A stretch of DNA of 64,000 bases from Solenopsis invicta (Eukaryota; Arthropoda; Insecta; Hymenoptera; Formicidae), in NCBI RefSeq assembly GCF_016802725.1, contig NC_052671.1, forward strand, positions 10,211,501 to 10,275,500. The letters run 5' to 3'. A model generated the notes under the pieces. It was not told the DNA's origin. It searched no databases and worked only from the letters and a program-made list of their open reading frames with translations. Shown here in pieces: positions 32,824 to 47,500 of this stretch. The position numbers were made by a program, and so were the translations under genes. Position 1 is the first letter of the stretch. Each line of letters begins with the position of its first letter.

Positions 32824-35800
32824 CTTATACTACACTTATTTTTTACTAGAGTAGTAAAAAATAACAGATACGTATGTTTTATTATTGGCAACCAAACATG
32901 TTTAAGGATGTATATGTTACATCTCAAAGTATTAACAAAAATTCAAAACATAGATTGTTCTATTATTACATTTAAATATCAGTGTAAAATTTACATAATT
33001 CTCTTAGTTTAAATAATTTATATATGGAAATAATATTGTACTATACTATAGTGTTATATTAGAACACTGAAATGAAAATATATTTTGCTGGAATGAGAAA
33101 TCATCAAATGTTTTTGAGAAGATTAAACTATATAAGCAAAATTATTATTTCATATACAAGAATATAATTTAATTGTTAATTTAGAATATATATATTAGTT
33201 TTTATTTGGTATATTAAAATTGATACTGTTTTTTCTATGATAGCGTAATTTCAAAAACGTACAAAATTTATAAAATTTCAAAAGCCATCCATTTTGTTTA
33301 TAAAAATTAATTTTTTACAAGTAAAGAACCAAAATTTAGTCTTTTTTAAAAACTGATTACACTCATTAAACATGTTTGATCGTCGATAAAAAGTCTATTT
33401 TTTAGTGTCTAGAGTGTCAATAAATTCGCCAAGTGACACAAAAATAGATTTACTTGTGAGATATTTAACGTCAAATATTTAAAGTTGCCAGGAGAGATGG
33501 AATCTCTCCTTTGAAATTTATCGCAGAAAATCGATTCCGAAATCTCCAAAATCCGAGATATGCAGGCGTAATAAATTTATGACGCGATCCTCTTGTCAAT
33601 CACAATAATGGGCGTTGTGTTATTCTACTTTTCATATCTCTTTTTTCATTAAAATATATTGAGAATGAGAGATTTTTAATATTTAATATGAGGCGCTCTT
33701 AAAATGCTTTATCGAAGAATCTCCGAAGAATCTATAAGCCACGTTAAACGCCCACGTAATTGCTTGTCAATACTGTAGCGTCACAACAACACAATGACGT
33801 GTCCGACGATACGCGGAGCTGACATCGTCATGCAGCAGATTAAAATGTTACAGAGCATAAATTCCTCTCGGATATTACAAAATTTTCGCACAAAAGAACA
33901 TCCTACAACAAGAATTTTGACGATATGCGTCGTTTCAACCAGTGCGTTACAATACCCTATAATATAATATTTATACTATTCACGTCAAGTTACATAATTA
34001 GAAGAGAAGAGAGAAACCCACACGTGCACTATACGTAAAGTTATTTTCCAAATATTATCACGCCGCGCAGCACAAAAACGTGTAATTCTACCGGCCAGCC
34101 GGCTAATTACAAAATTCAGCAGCCTCACGCGGTCGGATTGTTTTCCATTTGCCTTGATTACCTTATCAACTACAATCTAGAAAATCCGGCGGCATCTGGT
34201 ATCCCGAAAAAAAGGCGATGAGGCGCAGCTCGAGAGAACTCGAGTGGAGAGAAGAGCGGTTTACGCAATCCGAGGCACGCACGGTTCATTTAGGAAGGTG
34301 CAATCTCGTGGACCAATCGCGTTCCCCCGATTCTTTCCTCCCGCTTCGTCCCGCGAGCACTTGGAAAAAATTCTAGCGGGATCTCTGTATGACCCTATGC
34401 AGAGAGAAATCCGTGGAAGAAAAGGGCGGTAGGATGGCTCCCCGGATCGGTTATCGATCAGCTCGATCTTTCCGAATGCTGGCTATCGATCGGATCGATC
34501 CACCTGGATTGTTGCGGGATCGGGAGAAGTCCGATGCTTCGACCCCTCGAAGATGAAATGAGCTCCGCTTTTGTGCGCGCGCGGCCACATCATACGTTAC
34601 TTCCTCCCTTCGTGTTTCTTCCCGTCCCGATTATCGATATACTCCTCGGGAGTTAAATAACCTCCTAAATGAGGAGTTTCGTGCCTCGGTCATACACTCC
34701 ATCTTCCGTTTCCTTGCCTGACCTGACGTTTATCCCCGATAAACTCACGGAAATTACGGTATTAGCATTTTAATTTTACAACGGAATAATATTGCGACAG
34801 CAATGAGACCGAAAGTGTTGCTTGTAAAATTTTAAAAAGTACTCTACGCGCTGGATACTCTGGTATTATTATTATAAATTATTATACATCGTTAACACAT
34901 AACGGACATGGGAGCGTCGAAAAGCGAAGAGAGTGAATTTTATTTTTAAAAATTGAGAAAATAGTAAAATAGTGAATTAAAAATTAATCTTTACTTAAAA
35001 ATTAGTTTATTATATATTTATACTATCTTATGCCTAGATAAAATTGAAAATACTGATTTTATTGTAAAATTCGGTAAAGAGCAAAATTTGCATTTTGGGA
35101 AACAAAAATGATTCATAATACAGAGAATTGAAAGCTTATTTTAAACTTGTTTTCAGATACATATTCAGTATTAACAAAATAACACTCGATTGCCCACATC
35201 ACCAATTGGTTAATTTAATTTAAAATATTCTGATTGCTGGTGCACTGGAAAATGTCTAGGAACTGTCCGATGTGAGTGGATGTGTGCTCTTGGGATTTCG
35301 GCTAACGGGACTCTTCCTAAATTAAACTCTTTGTATTTATTACAAATACAGTTAATAAAATAAAATACTTTAGTTTACTTCAGCTGCGTTGTACTATATT
35401 TCAAGAATGTTGAGATATCTTGGATATTTTCTTAAAAAAATTAAGGACAAATAAGTAAATTCTTTTCTTAACAAACTAGTTAAATACAAACTAGTTAACT
35501 TTTTTATTAAATTAACGTATAGTTCTTTTACTTGATGGACCTTATGTCAGAGTTACTATTTTTCATTCTATTTTAAATCTTTTGACTTTAAAGAAGCTAC
35601 AGTTAACAAATAGGATTTTTTGCTCTTGAAGCGACTCAACTTTGCATCCACAGACGCTGAAATTTATGATGAACAATCAAAACGTGGGCAAACATGAGAT
35701 TTCCGCTGCCATCGAGGATTTCACCTTTTTACCATTTTTCTCCGTGTGTATTTTCGCATACCTGGTATTCAACTCAAGTAAGAAAGAAGTTGAAATAATT

Positions 35801-37233
35801 TTTTTTTTTTTTTTTTAGAAAAGTGAATAAAAGTGAGTTATTTCTAAACAAATGTAGAAAGGTGAGAAAAGTGAGTCGCTCTTATGCCCGACATAAATAT
35901 TACTACATGTCGTTAACACGTAAATATTTAGCTGTCTTTCTAAAATTTTTATTCACTTGCAATTTTAACAGTGGCCGTAAAAGATCATGGGCAACAGGAC
36001 GAAATTACGACGGCCGCATCTTCACTATTCTTTCTACTATTCACTCGCTATTCTAATTTAAGCTATTCAATTAGCAAGACAAAAATTTTATCTCCCTTCA
36101 CCGCCTGAATCTTCATTCTTATTACGATTGGCCGTGATATGCATATTGCATATGCAGTGAGAAGACTATATCAGAAGGAGAATTCGTTTCATTATTGCGA
36201 GACCGAATTAAAGCAGCACTGACGGGACCAGCGCCAACCGCGCTATCATGCACATTTAATTAGCTAAAATTTCATGCCAAAATGGTCACGGTCCTCGCTC
36301 CATCTTTATATATGTACGTATATGCGTGTTATCAAATATTTGCGTCTTCATGCACACGTGGAACTGACGAGAGTGCATATGTTATTATTACTGCAGCGTC
36401 TCTCGCACGGTCTCTTTCAGGTTTGATACGTTTCGCCCGCGCCGCGCCGCACCGCATCGTCGGTAGGAACGCGTGTATTTATTATCGTTTAATAGAATGT
36501 CGATTCGAGAGCGATGATACGACGACAAGGATGGCCAGCTATTATCGGCGCCCGTGGCAACGCAAGATTGGTACCGCAATAAAAAACACCCGAGACAACC
36601 GCCTGGATTATTTACTCATCCGGTCCGCACTCGTCCCGTATAAAATCGCGCTTACGTCGCCGTTTCGTCCACCGCATTGTGAAAAAATGAATCTTATTTT
36701 CCGCCTAATAGCGCGGGACAGAGAGAAAAGCGAGACACGCCCGGCCCGGTCACCGTTATGGCGATATAATGCACAGAGACGCCATGGACTTTTTATGACG
36801 GAGCGTGCGAAATTTATGTGCAATATGTGGCGCATCGTCTCCCGCTCACTCCGGCCGGCGTGGAGAGGAGAAAAAAATCGCTCTTTCGCGCGCGCGAGAA
36901 CTATACCGTGTGCCGTCGACAAGAACATTCGGAGGGAGGGGAAAAAAAAGATGGAACAGGACCGAAATATTACAACTGTCGAGATTTATGCGGCGGTAAA
37001 TAAATCCGCGAAAGCGCGCCGTATACCTAATTGGATCCTTCCTGCGTAGCCGTGTCAAATAACTTCGATTTTCGTCGATAACTCGCGCGTAACGAGCCTC
37101 GAACCCCGGCCATTCCGCCAAAATGTTTTTATCTCATTTTTGCTTTTGATCTAGACGCTGTTGGTCGTTTATAATATCGGAACGATCTCTCGAAAAAATT
37201 ATACGAAACGAAAAGAAAGATGTGGGATCGAAA
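32824..37233. other. Spacer without supported gene
   Basis: AT-rich to about 33470, mixed to 36200, then a GC-rich island at 36280-37100. That island holds the longest open frame of the window (36282-37049, 255 codons), which shows no domain and is rejected as coding. A poly-T/A tract lies at about 35801-35817. Confidence 0.35.
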
Positions 37234-37905
37234 TTAAGGATGTATGGGTTATAAGTGAAAATATTATTAAAAATATAAAAGTTTCATGGAATATTTTAAT
37301 ATTGCGTTTATAAATATCTGTGTAAAATTTAAGCACAATTCGTTTATTCATTGATTTAAAAGTTATTTAATTTTTTTATTTACTCTCGATTCTTATGAAA
37401 AATCGCGTTTTGTACTTATATTAATATTTCTACTAATATTATATTAATTATTTTAGTAATGTTAACATCATATATTAGTAATACGTTAATAATATATTAA
37501 TAATATAATTATATACATTTATATATTAATATTATATTATACTACATTAATTTGGAAATTTAAAGGGAAAGTAGCATTATTAATTAAATCAAAATTTTTA
37601 CATATACTAATGAAACTAATAAATATTTGTGCAAAAACTTATTTAGATTCACTTACTCGTTTAAAAGTTATTTATTTCAAACTGCACATGAATATAGTAA
37701 CTTTTAGTGCAAAAATCATTATAAATCAAATCCATTGTGTTCTTCTTTGAAGCTAGTTTCAGGATCAAAATTCGAGTATTCGCAACCAAAACTTCTTCTT
37801 GTTAATTAAGAAAAAAAAATAAAGGAAAACCTTCAGTTTTTAAATTTCGATAACTTTTAACTCGTTTTGTATAGCTAAAACATCCTTAATATTCACTGCA
37901 ATTCT
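37234..37905 (+). repeat. Long dispersed repeat, copy A
   Basis: Blocks such as TCTGTGTAAAATTTAAGCAC, GAAGCTAGTTTCAGGATC and ATTTCGATAACTTTTAACTC also occur, inverted and diverged, at 49390-50204. Copy A carries an extra AT-only stretch (about 37418-37550) absent from copy B. No coding content. Confidence 0.65.
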
Positions 37906-40900
37906 AAAGATATCATTGCAACTAAACATTTTTTATAAATACAAATATAATTACGTAATTTTCTCATTTATTATTATATTTTTTTACATGCGATTTGTCC
38001 CATTTTGTATGTTTTTCATTCCATTAAATAATTTTTAATAACATTGAGGAAAGACAATTGAGTAAAAAATACATGTTAAAAAATTGCGATCTCATGATGT
38101 AAAATTGAGTTTCATATCATTGTTTATTTATGTCTAATTTATAACTTGTTCGTTACTTAACTTTTACTTATTCGTTAAATTACTAATACATTGATCGAAC
38201 TTTGATATCAGTTCTTAGTTTATTTATATTTTGTAACTATATAATATTTTGTAACTACATAAAATATTTATATGTATTGATATTCTACATATTTAATGAA
38301 ATATAAATTTTTTTTTTATACGAGATAATTACTAATAATAATGATAACATTAAAAAAGATATTAATATTTATCTATTGATTAGTTTCTTTGTAAAAATAC
38401 GGATACCTTAATATAAGATATAATGCAATCCGTGCGTGTAAAATGTAAATATTTATATATTTATATAATACTATAATATTATAAACAATAAATACCGAGT
38501 AAATACAGAAATAAGGGGAAATGACATAATGATAAGGGAACGTATCAAATATCGAAGCAGGACTTTGATTTCCGCCGATATCAGAATGATAATCGAAAAT
38601 CCGGATTCTAAAGACAAAGCTTAAGTGCGAGCACGATCTCGCAACACCGTCTGCATGTAGAAACAGCTATTTGCACACTCAACGGACTTACGTGCACTCA
38701 ACGTATGCGTTGCGCGAAGCAGCCGTGGAAAAATATCACCGTAACGTTTTTCCTCCTGGCGGAGAAAATTTCTAGAAACACCGTACACGCAGTTTTATTT
38801 TGAATCCTTTAATTCCACGGAGTGCACCACGAGAATCTTCCCGGCCTGAAAATTTCAGAATTAATTCTTCTCACCGCTAGGATATCAGAAAATGCACTTC
38901 GCCTACGGGAGGCGGGGGAAAGAACAACATTTCTGTGGACTTTTAAGGCGCTCACCTCGGAGGCGAGCCCCCCCCCCGTTTGCGACTTGACGGGAATTCG
39001 TTCTTTTGTCGAAGGAAAATGCGAGTCATTTTTGCAACAGAAACGTACGCAAAAGAAACTTGCGCATGGCTATATTGACTCGGAGAGACCGGCACTCGGC
39101 GGCCCTTTCTCTCTATTTCCGCTGGGTCTCTCCCGCTAGAGCGGTTCGGAGGACTGGGATTGCGGGTCAGCTGTCATTTCCCAAGCAGAACAAACAGCCG
39201 TGGCCGACCGTCATGACCTCCCCTAAACCCATCCACCGATAGTTAATTCCGAGGGCGCGGAATATTTACCGGGCTACTAACCGCCGATTTACTTCTCGGC
39301 CCTTTTTCGTAATTCGAACGGCTGATACACCGTAACAACCGATCCGTGTGGCGAATTGATTGTCCGAAATTGCGTTCGAATATACAAAGTTAAGGAAGAT
39401 TATCGTATATAAGATGCAGAACGGAAGAGCGGATTTTAATAAAGAGAGCTCTCTCTCTCTTTCTCACTCGGTTAATAATGCACGGCATACGATTCGTGAG
39501 ATTTCTTTTTATCGATTCTCAAGCCAGCGAAATGTCTAACTTAAAATATTTATCTCTTTACCCGTTTCCTTTTCCTTTTGTGAGGCCTGGAAGAGGATTA
39601 CGTTCGCTTAAATGGTCAATGGAATATTATATAAATGCCGAATGCAATATGCGAATAAAGATGATTCATCAAGCAAGTTGCGGACAAGAGTGCCGCGAAT
39701 GTTTGTGGATTACATAGCGGGAGATCGCACATCGCCGGTTAAAAAGGTTTACACAAATAGGTGTAAAAAAGGAAGGAAAATATGCGCGTAATATAGCTCG
39801 AAATTGCGCGGGCGAATATGCATATTCTATATGCAGTTTGGAGCGCGTACGCGAATACGTCATACATTACTTGAATATGCGAGCTTTGAACGGGGCTCCT
39901 CTCACACGTTATATATGCATATTCGACATTTCTGCGGTTACGGGGCGTATGTACCGCGCGACTATTATACATGCAGTTTATACGTAACATTCTCTCCCTC
40001 GAACGTAGAAAAATACGATCAGCGTCTCGTTTAACGGCGGAGATTTGTCGAAATGGTATGTTTTATTTCAAGCCGCGGCGTTTATACACCGATCCCAATG
40101 TTTATCGAGCAAAAAGGTGCATTACGGAATAACGTGCCGCGAATAAATTGCCGCGGAAATATTTTTCGTACCGTGTTTGCCCTCGTTTACCTGATATGTG
40201 TTTGCGAATTTACTCCGAATTCCTTTTACGTGGATACATTCTCAATCGATAGCGCTGGTTTTTAACGTTTTCCCGACCCGCGTCTGCCGCATAGGCCTAA
40301 ATTAACTCATGTCCGTGCCTCCGGTCCACATTCCACTATATTATTCGGCCGAAAACAAATTTGCCCCACCCGATAGAATTTCAATAACCATTTTAACAGT
40401 CACGAATTTCGTGTAAGTCTAATATTTTATATCGACGCTCATTTTATAGTAACATAATTACAAGCATTGCGAAAGATATGTAAATTAAGTTTTAACAACG
40501 GAACAAGGCAAATTGAACAAATAAGATGCGAAGATTAGCTAGAAACAAACGTAATAATTTTTTCATTCTTTTGTATTCCTCATATATTTTTTTTACTTTA
40601 ATTACAACTTTAAATTTTCTTAATATTTCTTGAGATCAATACATCAAGAGTGTTAATGAGCCAAGCTCAAGGTCGTCGCGATATTAAAAAAATTAACGCT
40701 GTTAAAAATATCACGAAATTTAATGTATTTTTACGTTACACAATAATGTATTTATAAATGAAAAGCATGTACGTAAAATTTAGTGCATTTTTGATAACAT
40801 TAAATTTCTATTAAATGTACATGTTTTTAATGTTTACCTGCTTGAAATTTGCTTCCGTTTCATTACATTATTAAATTTTGCTACCGATTTTTAACAGTGA

Positions 40901-41079
40901 AACCTGAAACTTGTACGTTGATAACAAGTTCAAACATTTCTTGGACATCCGGCGTGCACAACATCGCGTACGAGCGAATATCTGCGATATGTAATTTTAT
41001 ACCTCCGGTTCCGTTATAGTATCTATTCGTTCACTGAAAATGACTGATTTAAAAAAACGTTTGATTACTGTTATTAATA
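37906..41079. other. Spacer without supported gene
   Basis: AT-rich to 38520, GC-rich islands at 38560-39360 and 39720-40360, a (CT)n tract near 39449-39462, then AT-rich. No exon recognised. Confidence 0.35.
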
Positions 41080-41272
41080 CACTGAGGGAAAAATCACTAA
41101 ATTTTAATAAATATTTATTGGAATGACATATTTACTAAATGTAAATATATCTTTATTTAGTATAAAAACCACTGATTTTTATCAAGTATAATTTTCTTAT
41201 AAAATAAATATTTATGTACCGTAAATAAATATTATATTAGTACTATTAAAATTTTAGACTATATTTCTCAGT
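41080..41272. mobile_element. TA-flanked MITE, CAYTGAGAGAAAA family copy 2
   Basis: The left end CACTGAGGGAAAAATCACT is followed by AAATTTTAATAAATATTTAT, matching the element at 6212-6435. The right end (AAATTTTAG...TTTCTCAGT) is more decayed. TA precedes the left end; the right boundary is approximate. Confidence 0.6.
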
Positions 41273-44200
41273 TATACAATTTAAGATTTTTTTATAACAT
41301 AACGAGAGAAAGAGAAAGAGATTTAGCTTGGCTCATTAGACGTATTGATTGTTAAATCTACCGAGTCGATACACTATATTTTTCAATTTTTCAATTTTTC
41401 CAGGATTTTCTCTCTTAATTGTTCTAAAAAGTTACACGTCTTCAACCGCATTTTCTTTCGTTTGCGAATTATTAAGCCAGCAATTTATTTCTTGTCACGT
41501 TGCGGGAAGTCGAGAGGAAAAGGCGATAAGTAATCATGCAAGAGAGCGAGTTATTAGTTATAAATAGAGACGTTGTAATGTCGCCGCGTCGCGGTTTATC
41601 GTACTAATTCCTTAATTATGCGCTAAGATAGAGACGCGTTGTATAAATTGGCGTTGGCGTTAAGAGCCCAATAGAGAATAATTTACGCCTGGCGAGCGGG
41701 TATTTTATTTCACGCGGCTCGTCGGGCGAAAACGACGTCGGAACGATCGGGGGAATAAATTAAACGTTTTAAAATTAACAAGCCGGCGATAACGTCTCGC
41801 TTGGGAAAAGCAAAGTATTTATGCGCGCGGGCGCGCGCGCATGGTCCCGCGTCGAAATTCGGTATTCTAAAACGGGTTTGAAGAAACGTCAGATCGGACA
41901 CCAGATAAAACACCGTCTCGCTCAGCATCGGCCGGTTTAAAGCCGAATCGGCGAGTAATACGGCGAGTCACGCTGCCCGCGAGAAGCGCCGCGCCGCGCC
42001 GCGCGGAATAGCTAGATTCGCGATTCGAAAACCGGTTTTTATCGCCAGGCGTAACGGCATCCTTAACAATCCATTCGCATGGAAATGTTTTACCCAGCCA
42101 GATTTGGGAGGATACCGGTATTGACGGCCCAATGACGGCGAGTATCCTCTACCACGGCGCGTACCTGTCGGATAATTAACCCCGGTAACCTGACGTGACT
42201 TCGATGTAGCGTATCGATCATAACGTATCTGGCGAATTTTTTTTACTTCTCCATATCGCGAGAAGAGAAGGACAGGAACTTAATTAAAGGTTGTATATCA
42301 ATGTGCGCGCGCGCACGCGCGCGCACGCGCACGTGTACGTGTACGTGTATGTACGTGATGTTTTTGCTTTAACGTCATGATTCATCTCCCGCGTAACGCA
42401 AGGATAAGGTCGATACAAGTCATTGCTATTATTATCATTTGGACTCGTATCTAAAAATCGGCCTTGTTAGCCGATTGACGGGCGGGATCTGCCGGCTTTC
42501 TTCGCCGGATGCTTTATTTACTTCACGCTCGTCTCGTAATCTTAAAAGTAACAGTCTCGTGGCAACCGTGTCCTCCTGTCGCAGGAACGAACGGCTTCGG
42601 GCCGTTCGAGCCGTACGGATACCCCCGGGACCCTTGGGTGGGCCCATGGATACGTGGCGAGGAGAATGGAATGAGGAGCATTGTGCATCGTGAACGTATG
42701 CCATCATCGAACGACCGCGAGCTTTTGAGCGTCAGACTCGATTTCGTAACGTTGAACGAAAGTTTCCGCTAGTCAGACCCTTCGCGTACGGGACTCCTTT
42801 TCTTCTCTTTCTCTCTTTTTTGTGGAACCGAATCAAACGGTGGCTATACAGAACCGGGGTTAAGTCAAATTTTGAGCCGTTTTAAGGGAAAATCTGAACT
42901 TTCACGGAAAGAACTGACATAAAGAACTGCTGAAGTATCTAAAAATTTAATACCGAGTACAGGTAACTACAAAAAAGAATTTTGTTGGATCATTAAAATA
43001 ATTATGAAGAGAGTTCAAGCGTGATAAAGCAATGCAAAAATTTTTTAACGTTCTAACAACTAGCTTGTACGTTTTACATAATTATTTTAATAGTCTAACG
43101 AAAATATTTTTAAAACTGTATCCAGCTAAATTTTTATATTTTGTAACAAAAATCATTTTTTTTGTAAGGTTAATAAAGCCAAGGTTTACGAATTTTTTGT
43201 GAAAAAAGAACAAACGGATAAAGAAATGACATCAATTCTATTGTAAAGACCATACATTTTTAAAAATTTGATATTTAAATTTTATTAAAAAATACTACCA
43301 AATTACTAATCGTATGTAGTATTGGTTACTTTGTCAAATTTTCCTAAATTATGTTTTTAAAAATAGTGTTTACGGTGATTAATACTACTCTTTCAATATC
43401 AAAATATTGGCACAAGTTTTGTAAAATTAAAACGTAGGTCTGGTGCCGGCCTTTTATGAAATATTGCGTTAGCATAAAATGACAGCTGGTCAAAATCAAC
43501 ATAGCGGTCCTCCACTAAATTTCGTTCGTTTTTTTGCCTGCCACAAAAAAACTAAGCATCGTAAAAAAAAATCCTACGTCCAGCACTACTTTTTAGCGCC
43601 TAAAGAAGTGAGTGAAATAGCAAGTCAATAAATTAGACCGTCTTCGAGACAATGCATTGAGAGAAAAAATGATTGCATTTATCATAATTGCAATTCATTT
43701 TCGGTGTCAACTATGATGTATATTTATAGCAGTTTTAGTCATGTACATTAATTTTTATTATAGTTATTATTACTACATAAATAAGCAAATGTTAAAAAAA
43801 ATAATTGTATTCATTACAATTGTAATTGTATTTAATGTATAGAAATGTTTATTTTATTTTTATCAATATCTTAATATTTTACTACATCAATATTTGAAAT
43901 TATCGTAATTTGTAGTAAAATTTTTCCATAGAAATTTTTTGATGGAATTATACGGTGATCATTACCAAGAACAAAGAAATAAAAATAAAAATTATAAAAT
44001 TGAAATTTCTAATCATAATCATTTTGCGTGCAATTATATAGTCATAAATACCAAACACTTTTTTCTTAGTCATGCGTATTGAAAACATGTTTTGACAAAC
44101 GATTTTATATTCTTTTTTAAAATAATGTATTTTTTTTTAAATTTAAATGTCGAATAAAGAAAGATGTCACCTTTAGAACGGAACAAACAGATTTTCTCTA

Positions 44201-44304
44201 ACTCTTTTCATTTTTCCACAAAAAATTCGCAAAGTTAGGCCTCGTCTATGGGTACAAATATACATTTTAATTTTACGTCCACTTTTCGTCCTATTACTTA
44301 TGTA
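41273..44304. other. Spacer without supported gene
   Basis: GC/CpG-rich at 41570-42780, AT-rich after. A MITE-like left end (CATTGAGAGAAAAAATGATT) lies at 43655 without a clear right partner. No exon recognised. Confidence 0.35.
42301..42357. repeat. 57-nt alternating purine-pyrimidine tract
   Basis: Uninterrupted alternation of GC, AC, GT and TA dinucleotides. Such tracts favour Z-DNA (established knowledge). Confidence 0.9.
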
Positions 44305-44554
44305 GCAAATTCGATTGGATGCACTTGTGCGCACTGATATACATTAATTAAAATTGTTGTACATTAATTGCGAGTGTAAAAATTGAATGCAAATATCTCG
44401 AATGATAAAATATATATTTTATCACAAAGTACGATAAAGTATATTGAGGATTTCGCGATTTATATTAAACTCACATCTTTACATCGATTTGTGTATACGA
44501 CGCGGGCGGCTTTAATGTTCACCAGTGCGCACTAGTGCGTCTAATCGAATTTGC
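44305..44554. mobile_element. TA-flanked inverted-repeat MITE, 250 bp
   Basis: The left end GCAAATTCGATTGGATGCAC and the right end (reverse complement) GCAAATTCGATTAGACGCAC both continue into T.GTGCGCACTG. TA flanks both ends (44303-44304, 44555-44556). Non-coding. Tc1/mariner type by structure. Confidence 0.75.
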
Positions 44555-47500
44555 TATTAGTTAACAATGCTGAGCGATACGATGAAGTGATGTTCGAAAA
44601 CAGAATTGAAAAAATACGCTATACATATGTATCTTTTTCAAAAATAATAGACGCGGTTCTCAAATCACAGATTCGGTTAACAATAAAATTATTTAAATTA
44701 CATTTAAATACATTTAATAATTATGACAGTTAAAAAAGCAAAAGCAAATAAAGTAACCATGATATTCGAATTATATCGTGCCGTAGAAGATAAGCATGTA
44801 GTACGATGCTGATGGCATCATTGTATGGAGAAGAGTTTTGGAAGATAATTCATCCGCGGCGACTTCGCGAAGTAACGGGTTAAATCACTCCGACGAGTAA
44901 CTTCCTCCTAGAGAACACAGATACGCTTCATCGACCAGGGGGATCGCAAAATGTCTCTAAACACCGCCGCCGTCGCCCAGGGCTCGGTTGTCTGGCTTTT
45001 ATGAAATTCAAATTTCTACGGTGAGGAAGAGAGAATCCGCGCGACTCCCTCGACGCGCTATCGGCCAGAGCCGCATACACACACACTCCCGTGGGAAGCA
45101 GCGCTCGTTATTATTTACATCCGATCGAGAGACAGACGTAAAGCGCGTGGCAGCCTGTAATCAGCGACGTATTATTTACCCCCGCTACGTCAAAATTGCA
45201 CGCGATCCAGCGCGGCCCCGCGCGCGGATCCCGAGCTTTATCGCGAAGCTCGATAGAGGTTCGCGTACAATCTCGCGGGGCCGTAATGAGCACTTGCGGG
45301 AATTCGCCGCGGATGAATTATCGAATGATCCAGGGGGCTTTTTATCGCGGGAGATCCTTCCGCGACGGAAGAATCTTCCTCTTTCGGCGCCCCTCTTCGA
45401 CGCTCCCGAAAGGTCACTCGTAAATTTATCTTCTCGTTCCCACTGGATATTAATCTTTTAGTCTTCAAACTAAATACATTTTCGATGGATTGATCGAATT
45501 CTTGTTCTTGTTCTCGCTTACATTTTTCAACGTACTTGACTTCTATAAGCGCTAACAATATTTCGAGAATGTTATACGAATATTATTAAAAATAAAAATA
45601 ATAAACTAATATTCCAAGAATATAATATTTTTAATATTATAAAAATATTGTATTAATGTTATATGTTCTTTTTTTATATTCGTCGTACGTTATTTGAATA
45701 ACCATGGAACATTATAAAAATGTTGTACGAATATTATTGTATTTTTGTTCAAAAATTAATGTGAATTATTTGATGCTTAAAAAAAAATATTCATAAACTT
45801 TAAAATTATTACATTTATAAAAGTTATAATTCCCGATAATGTAAAATATTGAAGTAAATAATATTGTTTACTTCTTATATAATATTCATATAATATTATC
45901 AGGAGTGGACCAGTTTTTATTAATATTAAATAATATTTCAGGAATATTATTTAATGCTAAATAATATTGTGCGCTTACAGGGACATAAAGTTTACTAATA
46001 CATGCGTTTCTGCAAAGAGGCTTTCCATGAAATTAATCCGATTACTGTGTGTGAATGCGAGTCAAAAATTGTCCATCTGCTTTTTGACGAGATTATAGAA
46101 GTAAGTTGTATAACGACTTTTCTACGGATTTAGATTAGAGCTGCTTCGAAAATCCTGTTTTAGATATCTTTGTTGACCATCTCTCCTCGGCTCTCTTTTT
46201 TATCGGTACAATCGCGAACCTCGCACGATCCGGATTCATAATTAGATTCCCACGATATAATCCTCTCTTTTTCGAGACTCCTCGATATAATAAATTTAAG
46301 TTTATCAAGGGATGTTGATTGAAACTCAGTGGGACGTTTTACGCAATACAACAGCCGTCTCTTTCTCGGCGAACCACTGACCGATTCGTCTCAGACACGC
46401 CACCGCAAGACGGCGCATTGAAAAGCGGAAGGGTTTCCTTTTTCTATCTCTTTTTTTTCTTAAGTCGTAGGTGTCGCGCTCCTTCCAGTCTTATACAGGA
46501 TTTTTTTTTTTTACATTACGGATATTTCCATCGCAGTGGGGGTGTCCAGTTCCGTGGCTGTTCACAATGAATGCTAAATTCAACAACGTTCCTCTTTGCC
46601 GCGCGACGTCTCCAAGTGATTTGGAGACCGTGCCGTGGAAGAGATAGCCAGATACGTGTGCATAAAGCAGGAGGAATCGCCAACAATGAGCTAACAATGA
46701 AGCATCGTGCACCCCGCTGCCTGTCAACCGCCAGACTTCTCCGTTTTGTGGGGAACCCATTTATATATTTTCCTAACATACCTGACTCGGTGCGGTCAGA
46801 GTTTCTCAAGCTCGCGTCCCCACTCGACTGGTGGGAAGTCCATAACTCTCTCTTATGCACATATTTCACGAAACGTGAAGATTTCCAATGAAATCTGGAC
46901 AGTGTCGTATTTTCCGATTTCGTACTATTACAATTTACGCTACTCAATTTAAAAAAAAAAGATTTTAATCCAAAAATTGATAATCATTAATTAAATGTAT
47001 AACTAATATTAATTAAAAATGATATTAATATTGTCCTTACAATGTGTAATATAAATAATATTAATTAAAAATACGTTAACAGTACTAATAAAAAAAATAT
47101 TTTAATAGCATTAATTAAAAATAATTTTTAAATATCAAATTTATATGCGAAACAATTTTGCGGGAATGAATTTAACTTTCTACATTCTACAGTATTTCAT
47201 TTCAAAATTACGGACTAAATAGAAGTACGGGATTGAAAAATGTATTAATTGCGCGGTTACGCAATCCGCAATCCTATTACCAAAGAGAGAAAGCCGCCTG
47301 TCATCTCCACCGCCGCACCGACGAAATGAGCATCCCTGGGAATGTTTCTTGAGCGGCACAATACAGAATAATAGGATTACATAAACAACGGCAACAAGGT
47401 ATTGTGGCCAGGTAGGTAGGTAGGTGGGTAGAAAGGTAGGTAGGTAGATATGGTATGGTAGGGAGAAGATGGTCGCCTTAGGTGCCAGGCCGGAGGTGCA

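Noticed and set aside
36282..37049. 255-codon open frame, the longest in the window
   Set aside because: It lies in a CpG-rich island with equally long frames on the other strand, has no recognisable domain, no splice context, and arginine-rich random composition.
44988..45461. 157-codon open frame
   Set aside because: Arg/Ser-rich translation of a CpG-rich island; no similarity recognised.
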